The translations under genes and the position numbers were made by a program. A model generated the notes under the pieces. That model was not told where the DNA came from. It made no database searches and saw only the letters and a list, made by a program, of their open reading frames with translations. A DNA stretch of 8,631 nucleotides from an uncultured Streptococcus sp. Lineage in GTDB: Bacteria; Bacillota; Bacilli; Lactobacillales; Streptococcaceae. Below, one piece after another: positions 1 to 4,188 of this stretch (within the stretch, counting starts at the first letter, position 1; each line of letters starts with the position of its first letter). Where the stretch lies: positions 1-8,631 of the forward strand of contig CABSRC010000073.1 of the NCBI GenBank assembly GCA_902480035.1. Direction: 5' to 3'.

Positions 1-488
1 TCTGGCAAGACATGACCTTTGAAGAAGCTGTAGCACTTGCAAACGAAAAACATGTACCAGTTGAAAAACACTACACAGAAGTGGGACAAATTATCAATGC
101 CTTCTTCGAAGAATTCGTTGAAGAAACTTTGACACAACCAACATTTGTTTACGGTCACCCAGTAGCAGTATCTCCATTGGCTAAGAAAAATCCAGAAGAT
201 CCACGCTTCACTGACCGTTTCGAACTCTTCATCATGACCAAAGAGTATGCCAATGCCTTCACGGAATTGAATGATCCAATCGATCAATTGCAACGGTTTG
301 AAGCGCAAGCTCGTGCGAAAGAATTGGGCGATGACGAAGCTACAGGCATCGACTATGACTACGTTGAAGCTCTCGAATATGGTATGCCACCAACAGGTGG
401 ACTTGGAATTGGTATTGACCGTCTCGTTATGTTGTTGACCAATGTAACAACAATTCGCGACGTCCTTCTCTTCCCAACTATGAAATAA
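1..488 (+). CDS. lysS: Lysyl-tRNA synthetase, class II, C-terminal part (5' end outside the window)
   Basis: This is the last 161 codons of a class II lysyl-tRNA synthetase, which charges tRNA(Lys) with lysine in the cytoplasm. The reading frame is open from the window edge (first full codon at position 3, Trp), so the start lies upstream. Full-length bacterial LysS is about 490-500 residues, so roughly two thirds is missing. Visible are the catalytic-core segment with QPTFVYGHPVAVSPLAKK, then FTDRFELFIMTKEYANAF, which belong to the strand arrangement that recognises lysine. Class II motif 3 follows at bases 396-422 (GGLGIGIDR), whose Arg contacts ATP. The protein ends in LLFPTMK, a usual LysS C-terminus. 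The gene stops at a TAA directly before a strong hairpin terminator. Family assignment is very secure; LysS is preferred over AspRS/AsnRS because of the GMPPTGGLGIGIDRL segment and the C-terminus. Confidence 0.97.
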   Translation, partial: WQDMTFEEAVALANEKHVPVEKHYTEVGQIINAFFEEFVEETLTQPTFVYGHPVAVSPLAKKNPEDPRFTDRFELFIMTKEYANAFTELNDPIDQLQRFEAQARAKELGDDEATGIDYDYVEALEYGMPPTGGLGIGIDRLVMLLTNVTTIRDVLLFPTMK

Positions 489-496
489 GCTAAAAG

Positions 497-524
497 AAAA
501 CACTGATCGCAAGATCAGTGTTTT
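497..524. terminator. Bidirectional intrinsic terminator between lysS and the convergent phosphatase gene
   Basis: An 8-bp perfect stem (CACTGATC, 501-508, with GATCAGTG, 513-520) encloses a GCAA loop, a stable GNRA-type tetraloop. The stem is flanked by AAAA at 497-500 and a T run at 521-526. Read on the plus strand it terminates lysS; read on the minus strand the A-rich flank 491-500 gives a T-rich tail for the phosphatase transcript. The T run on the plus strand reaches into the TAA stop codon of the minus-strand gene (525-527). Confidence 0.92.
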
Positions 525-1148
525 TTAGTCTTCCATATAAGAGGTGTCGTTCCAGGTGTCTAAGTGATAGTGCTCAAAATCATCTGTTGTCAGAATCGTC
601 ACGCTGGCATTATCTAGTCCGCCATTTTTGCGGAGTTCTCCTGTTTCATAACCAAGCAAGGTTCGAATAGAAGCTGTCAAATTAGCCCCATGTCCAACGA
701 TGAGAACAGTATCGAGCTCTTTTCCTTTCAGGCTTTTTACAAAATCACAGGTACGTTTGGTCGTTTCATAGACAGATTCTGCATCAAAGATTTCATTTTG
801 AAAGCGGGCTAGGTTATGGCGAAAGGCATCCATTTGTTGGGGATAGATAGCTGAAATGGTAGAAATTTTAGCACCTTCCAGTTTTCCTAAATTCCACTCA
901 CGAAGAGCAGGCGTTGCTTGCAATTCTAGAGGTGTCTCCAATTGATCGAGGATGATCTTTGCGGTATGGACTGTTCGTGGCAGATCACTTGCAAAGGCTG
1001 CATCAAAAGGAACACTAGCTAGGTGCTTTCCTAATTTTTCAAGCTGATGAATAGAGGCCGGTAACAGCGGAGAATCGCCATTTGATCCCTGAAAACGTCC
1101 TTCTTCATTCCATTCTGTTCGTCCATGTCGAATAAAATATAGTTTCAC
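525..1148 (-). CDS. Histidine phosphatase family protein (phosphoglycerate mutase-like)
   Basis: A 207-residue cytoplasmic protein of the histidine phosphatase superfamily, cofactor-independent of metal, working through a phospho-histidine intermediate. Seen in the sequence: the N-terminal RHG signature (R7-H8-G9, followed by RTEWN), with H8 the expected nucleophile; a GRFQG segment at 17-21; ASDLPRT at 53-59, with R58 the expected phosphate-binding Arg; REWNLGKLEG at 83-92, with E84 the likely acid/base; and VGHG at 151-154, with H153 the second active-site His. All core residues are present, so it should be active. The substrate cannot be read from sequence; the family includes phosphoglycerate mutases, sugar-phosphate phosphatases and nucleotide phosphatases, and GpmB-like phosphatase is the closest description. 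The start is GTG at 1148: no in-frame ATG exists upstream after the stop at 1170-1172, and GAGAAGG sits about 9 nt before it. It lies 21 bp downstream of the ebsC-like gene, so the two are probably cotranscribed. Confidence 0.92.
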   Translation of the reverse strand: MKLYFIRHGRTEWNEEGRFQGSNGDSPLLPASIHQLEKLGKHLASVPFDAAFASDLPRTVHTAKIILDQLETPLELQATPALREWNLGKLEGAKISTISAIYPQQMDAFRHNLARFQNEIFDAESVYETTKRTCDFVKSLKGKELDTVLIVGHGANLTASIRTLLGYETGELRKNGGLDNASVTILTTDDFEHYHLDTWNDTSYMED

Positions 1149-1169
1149 AGTTTTTTTCCTTCTCTGTAA

Positions 1170-1643
1170 TTATTCTATAATATCTGCAAAGGTAGCCTCT
1201 ACAAAGTCAGCTAGAAGTTGTGGTTTGATTTGAATACTGTGGCCAATTTCTCCAGCGGATACGATCATGCTTTCTAACTGAAGGGCAGATTCATCGATAA
1301 AGATAGGAAAAGAATGTTTCTGACGAATCCCGACCGGATTATTGGCCCCATGAATATAACCCGTTGTTTTTTCAAGATCTTTTTGAGGAATCATAGCAAT
1401 TTTCTTATTCCCTGATAATTTGGCTAACTTTTTCTCTGAAAGATGCTCTGTAATAGGAATGATTCCAATCACAGGACCTGTCTTATCCCCTTTGAGAGCC
1501 AAGGTTTTGAAAATGGTAGAGCGATCAATTCCTTCTGGCAAAATCCCTTCTAAAGCATTGATTTGTAGGGCAATGTGCTCAATCTTTGCCTTGGTCAGGA
1601 TTTGTTCGACTAAGGTCTTTTTCACTTTATTTTTTTTTGCCAT
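1170..1643 (-). CDS. ebsC: Cys-tRNA(Pro)/Cys-tRNA(Cys) deacylase, YbaK/EbsC type
   Basis: A 157-residue single-domain protein of the YbaK/EbsC/ProX deacylase family, which hydrolyses mischarged aminoacyl-tRNAs (classically Cys-tRNA(Pro)) in trans and so protects proline codons. The visible family core is FKTLAL at 45-50, with K46 the expected catalytic lysine; GYIHGANNPVGIR at 95-107, which matches the substrate-pocket loop; FPIFIDESA at 112-120; and VSAGEIG at 128-134 near the C-terminus. The pocket loop departs from the GGxSPxG form seen in YbaK: it reads GANNPVG, so substrate preference may differ. The N-terminus is unusually basic (MAKKNKVKK) and is encoded partly by a run of nine A. The ATG start at 1643 has GAAAGGG about 7 nt upstream. 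It is the first gene of a two-gene unit with the histidine phosphatase and has its own promoter at 1693-1722. The name ebsC follows the Gram-positive family name; functional identity is inferred. Confidence 0.9.
   Translation of the reverse strand: MAKKNKVKKTLVEQILTKAKIEHIALQINALEGILPEGIDRSTIFKTLALKGDKTGPVIGIIPITEHLSEKKLAKLSGNKKIAMIPQKDLEKTTGYIHGANNPVGIRQKHSFPIFIDESALQLESMIVSAGEIGHSIQIKPQLLADFVEATFADIIE
1630..1638 (-). repeat. A9 homopolymer in codons 2-5 of the ebsC-like gene
   Basis: On the coding (minus) strand nine consecutive A follow the ATGGC at the start of the deacylase gene. Runs of this length are prone to slippage of RNA polymerase and, less often, of DNA polymerase. A gain or loss of one A would shift the frame within the first five codons. 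Confidence 0.85.
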
Positions 1644-1692
1644 AGTTTTTTCCCTTTCTAATATTCTCCATGAACTTCATTTTTATTAGACC

Positions 1693-1722
1693 ATTATAAC
1701 ACATATTCGTTATGATTTTCAG
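1693..1722 (-). promoter_or_regulatory. Promoter of the ebsC-phosphatase unit (extended -10)
   Basis: On the minus strand a perfect -10 TATAAT (1698 to 1693) is preceded by TGT, giving the extended TGnTATAAT form. An 18-nt spacer separates it from a weak -35, CTGAAA (1722 to 1717, 4 of 6 matches to TTGACA). Transcription should start near 1686, about 43 nt before the ATG at 1643. The extended -10 can compensate for the poor -35. Confidence 0.75.
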
Positions 1723-1742
1723 TTCACCTTCTAATATAGAAA

Positions 1743-1777
1743 ACAGCAGAAGAAGTGAAGAACACTTGATCTGCTGT
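1743..1777 (-). terminator. Probable terminator of the muramidase gene
   Basis: An 8-bp perfect stem (ACAGCAGA, 1743-1750, with TCTGCTGT, 1770-1777) continues, after a small 2x2 internal loop, into a second 5-bp stem (AAGTG, 1753-1757, with CACTT, 1763-1767) and a 5-nt loop. It begins 7 nt after the muramidase stop codon. The tail after the stem on the minus strand is only moderately T-rich (TTTCTATATT), so termination may be partial, with some readthrough into the ebsC unit. Confidence 0.6.
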
Positions 1778-1784
1778 ATGACGT

Positions 1785-2660
1785 CTATGAGGAAGATCCA
1801 TCTTTTTGTACTTTAAATAGTTTCCGATAAATTGCTTCTTGGTCTTGCGTCGGAGCAATTTGGTTGAGATCCAAGTAGTGTGAGAATCCATTTAATTGCC
1901 CTTGAGAGGTATATTGATGCAAGTCGTATTCCGTGTTGGTATCTGGCGCGGCATTATAGTAGCCATCATCAAATCCATAAGTAGGAATCCAAAGAGCCGT
2001 AAATTTATCAGTGGAGATACTATGTTCTTCCATGAAGTAGGTTCCGATATAGAGTCCAATATTTTTTGCACCCAAAGCTTGTAGTTTTGCTCGGAAAGCT
2101 TCAACACCTGCGTTCATATCCTTCATGGTTTTTTCCTCAACGTCTAACCAATAGTAGGTCGGTTTGTAAGGAGAAGCAGCCTTGTAAAATTCCTCTGCTT
2201 CTTTTTCCATTTCTTTTTTATCCTTAGCAGCGACATAAGCATAGACTGCGACAGGGATATTTCGTTTTTGGAATTCTTGGATATGGGTTTTAAAAGATTT
2301 ATCCAGACCATTTAAGTAGGTTGCTGCATTTTCCTTTTTAGCTTGAGCCCCACTATGGACACGTACGATTACACCTCCCACATTTTGGGAAAGGACATCG
2401 TAATCAATTTCACTAGGCAATTGCCAGCCCGAGATATCAATGATCGGGCGGCCAACCAGTTCTGGATTGATGTCTTCCTCTTTTTTAGAAGAAGAGCTTG
2501 CAGTAGTTGTTTTTCGAGGTGTATTGGAGTTCGGAATGGTTTTGGTTGTTTCTTGTCGCTCTCTGGCTTGTAGATCAGCAATTGTTCGTGAAAGAACGAG
2601 AAAAGAAATGAAACTGATAAAAAAGACCAAGAGAACAACGGGTTTTATCCTTTTTCTCAT
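1785..2660 (-). CDS. GH25 family muramidase (lysozyme), N-terminally membrane-anchored
   Basis: A 291-residue protein that should cleave the N-acetylmuramic acid to N-acetylglucosamine bond in peptidoglycan, on the outer face of the membrane. Residues 1-6 are basic and 7-24 form a hydrophobic segment with no clear signal peptidase site, so it is probably a membrane anchor. Residues about 30-66 are a charged, Ser/Thr-rich linker. The GH25 domain runs from about 71 to 280: IIDISGWQ at 73-80 (D75), the catalytic pair in WLDVEE at 171-176 (D173 and E175), WIPTYG at 224-229, and the closing HQYTSQG...LDLNQ at 248-267 (D264). All expected acidic active-site residues are present. There is no choline-binding, LysM or SH3 repeat, so the enzyme acts where the anchor holds it. 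The ATG at 2660 is the only sensible start (no other in-frame Met before the catalytic domain), yet no Shine-Dalgarno lies before it; see the promoter entry. It is divergent from ftsW and separate from the ebsC unit. Confidence 0.92.
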   Translation of the reverse strand: MRKRIKPVVLLVFFISFISFLVLSRTIADLQARERQETTKTIPNSNTPRKTTTASSSSKKEEDINPELVGRPIIDISGWQLPSEIDYDVLSQNVGGVIVRVHSGAQAKKENAATYLNGLDKSFKTHIQEFQKRNIPVAVYAYVAAKDKKEMEKEAEEFYKAASPYKPTYYWLDVEEKTMKDMNAGVEAFRAKLQALGAKNIGLYIGTYFMEEHSISTDKFTALWIPTYGFDDGYYNAAPDTNTEYDLHQYTSQGQLNGFSHYLDLNQIAPTQDQEAIYRKLFKVQKDGSSS

Positions 2661-2668
2661 ACAGAATC

Positions 2669-2697
2669 ATTTTACCGTAAAAAAAACGAAAAGGCAA
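2669..2697 (-). promoter_or_regulatory. Muramidase promoter, predicted to give a leaderless mRNA
   Basis: On the minus strand, TTGCCT (2697 to 2692) and TAAAAT (2674 to 2669) are separated by exactly 17 nt, a good SigA-type arrangement (-10 matches 5 of 6, -35 matches 4 of 6). Only 8 nt lie between the -10 and the ATG at 2660, so transcription should start at or within a few bases of the start codon. This agrees with the absence of a Shine-Dalgarno sequence there. Confidence 0.65.
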
Positions 2698-2849
2698 AAG
2701 TTAATGCTTAAAAGATCCCAATTTCAGCCATTATTTTCAAAAAAAAGGAATCTTTTCATCGAAAAAGGATAAAAATATATGAAAATAAGAAAGATATTAA
2801 GAATATTTCTGGAAAATAGAGAAGAAGCCGAATCTTTTCTGGCCTTTCC
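2698..2849. other. AT-rich divergent spacer between the muramidase and ftsW promoters
   Basis: About 150 bp of very AT-rich DNA with several A tracts, consistent with bendable or UP-element-like DNA. No ORF or RNA gene is apparent. The 9-mer AATCTTTTC occurs twice, near 2749 and at 2831, and a 7-bp inverted repeat (AAGAAGC 2822-2828, GCTTCTT 2858-2864) brackets the ftsW -35. No regulator can be named from these. Confidence 0.5.
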
Positions 2850-2878
2850 TTGGTTTTGCTTCTTAAAAATGATATAAT
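2850..2878 (+). promoter_or_regulatory. Promoter of ftsW-ppc (extended -10)
   Basis: A perfect TATAAT at 2873-2878 is preceded by TGA, giving the extended -10 form, with a weak -35 TTGGTT (2850-2855) 17 nt upstream. Transcription should start near 2885, leaving a leader of about 24 nt. There is no other evident promoter before ppc, so this is the likely source of both transcripts. Confidence 0.78.
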
Positions 2879-2908
2879 GAAGGTTGAACATTAGGAATAT
2901 GGTGAATT

Positions 2909-4150
2909 ATGAAAATTGGAAAAAGACATCTTTTAAATTATTCCATCCTCATTCCCTATTTGATTTTATCCATTATTGGTTTGATTGTAGTCTATTCGAC
3001 AACAAGTGCCTTGGCAATTCAAAGTGGAGTGAGTTCTACTCGGATGGTGCGGACACAGGGACTCTTTTTTATCCTTAGTCTCCTAACCATCGCCTTGATT
3101 TATAAATTTAGCTTAAAGTTTCTTCGAAATAAAAAAGTGCTGGCTTTTGTCATCTTTATTGAAGTGATTTTGTTGATTTTGTCTAGGTTTATCACGGATA
3201 CGGTCAATGGAGCTCACGGTTGGTTGACAATTCCTGGAGGGTTCAGTATCCAGCCAGCGGAGTACCTCAAGGTGATCTTAGTCTGGTATCTAGCCTTGAT
3301 CTTTTCTAAACGACAAGACGAGATACGCGATTATGATTATCAAGCCTTGACCCACAATGAATGGATTCCAAGGAATTTAAACGATTGGCGTTGGCTGACC
3401 TTGATTCTGATTGGAATTGTTGTGATTATGCCGGACTTGGGAAATGCGACGATCTTGGCCTTAACGGTCTTGATCATGATTACGGCTAGTGGAGTCGGTT
3501 ACCGTTGGTTTACCTCTTTACTTGGTTTAGTTGTTGGGGCGTCCACCATTGTCCTTGGTTCAATATGGATCATCGGTGTGGACCGTGTCGCTAAAATTCC
3601 AGTCTTTGGTTATGTAGCCAAACGTTTTAGTGCCTTCTTTAATCCCTTCAATGACTTGTCTGGCGCAGGTCACCAATTAGCTAATTCCTACTATGCCATG
3701 AGCAACGGTGGTTGGTTTGGCTTGGGACTTGGAAATTCCATTGAAAAACAAGGTTACTTACCAGAAGCGCACACAGATTTTGTGTTTGCGATTGTGATTG
3801 AAGAATTAGGTTTTGTTGGAGCTAGCTTGATCCTTGCTCTCCTATTCTTCTTAATCCTTCGGATCATTTTAGTCGGTATTCGAGCAAAGAATCCTTTTAA
3901 TTCAATGATGGCCATTGGGATCGGTGGGATGATCTTAGTGCAAACCTTCATTAACATCGGAGGAATTTCTGGTTTGATTCCGTCTACAGGAGTGACCTTC
4001 CCCTTCTTATCCCAAGGGGGAAATAGCTTATGGGTATTATCCGTAGCGATTGCTTTCGTTTTGAATATCGACGCTAGTGAAAAACGGGCTAAGATGGAAC
4101 AAGAAGGCATGGTTTTTGAAGAAAAAGGTAAAATCAAACCTTATTATTAA
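2909..4150 (+). CDS. ftsW: FtsW, septal peptidoglycan glycosyltransferase (SEDS family)
   Basis: A 413-residue integral membrane protein that polymerises lipid II into glycan strands at the division septum, together with a class B penicillin-binding protein. About ten hydrophobic segments are visible, starting at 10-29, 50-67 and 77-92, with later ones at about 119-133, 162-176, 179-193, 200-223, 301-323, 332-350 and 372-387. Family motifs are NGAHGWL at 100-106, QPAEYLK at 115-121, MPDLGNAT at 174-181, and the large extracellular loop with YYAMSNGGWFGLGLG at 261-275. PEAHTDFVF at 285-293 carries the expected catalytic D290, and STGVTFPFLSQGGNS at 359-373 completes the set. FtsW rather than RodA is favoured by the NYSILIPYLIL start, the PEAHTDFVFA loop and the acidic/basic C-terminal tail; a RodA paralogue cannot be fully excluded without comparison. 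An in-frame TGA at 2903-2905 fixes ATG 2909 as the start. Upstream are GGTGA at 2901-2905 (rather close) and AGGA at 2893-2896. ppc follows after 38 bp without a terminator. Confidence 0.94.
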   Translation: MKIGKRHLLNYSILIPYLILSIIGLIVVYSTTSALAIQSGVSSTRMVRTQGLFFILSLLTIALIYKFSLKFLRNKKVLAFVIFIEVILLILSRFITDTVNGAHGWLTIPGGFSIQPAEYLKVILVWYLALIFSKRQDEIRDYDYQALTHNEWIPRNLNDWRWLTLILIGIVVIMPDLGNATILALTVLIMITASGVGYRWFTSLLGLVVGASTIVLGSIWIIGVDRVAKIPVFGYVAKRFSAFFNPFNDLSGAGHQLANSYYAMSNGGWFGLGLGNSIEKQGYLPEAHTDFVFAIVIEELGFVGASLILALLFFLILRIILVGIRAKNPFNSMMAIGIGGMILVQTFINIGGISGLIPSTGVTFPFLSQGGNSLWVLSVAIAFVLNIDASEKRAKMEQEGMVFEEKGKIKPYY

Positions 4151-4177
4151 AAGGGAATTGTTGAATGGCTATTCAAA

Positions 4178-4183
4178 AAGGAG
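4178..4183 (+). promoter_or_regulatory. Shine-Dalgarno site that favours the second ppc start
   Basis: AAGGAG is followed by five A and then ATG at 4189. It lies inside the possible 8-codon extension that begins at ATG 4165. That upstream ATG has its own weaker site, AAGGG at 4151-4155. The better match and the family N-terminus (LQKLENF right after the start) favour 4189. Confidence 0.75.
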
Positions 4184-4188
4184 AAAAA

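Noticed and set aside
2440..2772. 110-codon plus-strand frame across the muramidase start and its promoter
   Set aside because: It covers the muramidase 5' end and upstream DNA on the opposite strand, with low-complexity content and no initiation signals.
2803..2817. Possible CodY box (AATTTTCWGAAAATT-like) upstream of ftsW
   Set aside because: Four of fifteen positions mismatch, including one in the centre, and this AT-rich DNA yields similar hits by chance, for example near 2731-2745.
2884..3078. 64-codon plus-strand frame starting just before ftsW
   Set aside because: Out-of-frame overlap with the real ftsW start. The product resembles nothing and the ftsW frame carries clear FtsW sequence.
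3754..4137. 127-codon minus-strand frame opposite ftsW
   Set aside because: Antisense shadow of ftsW with no promoter, Shine-Dalgarno or recognisable composition.
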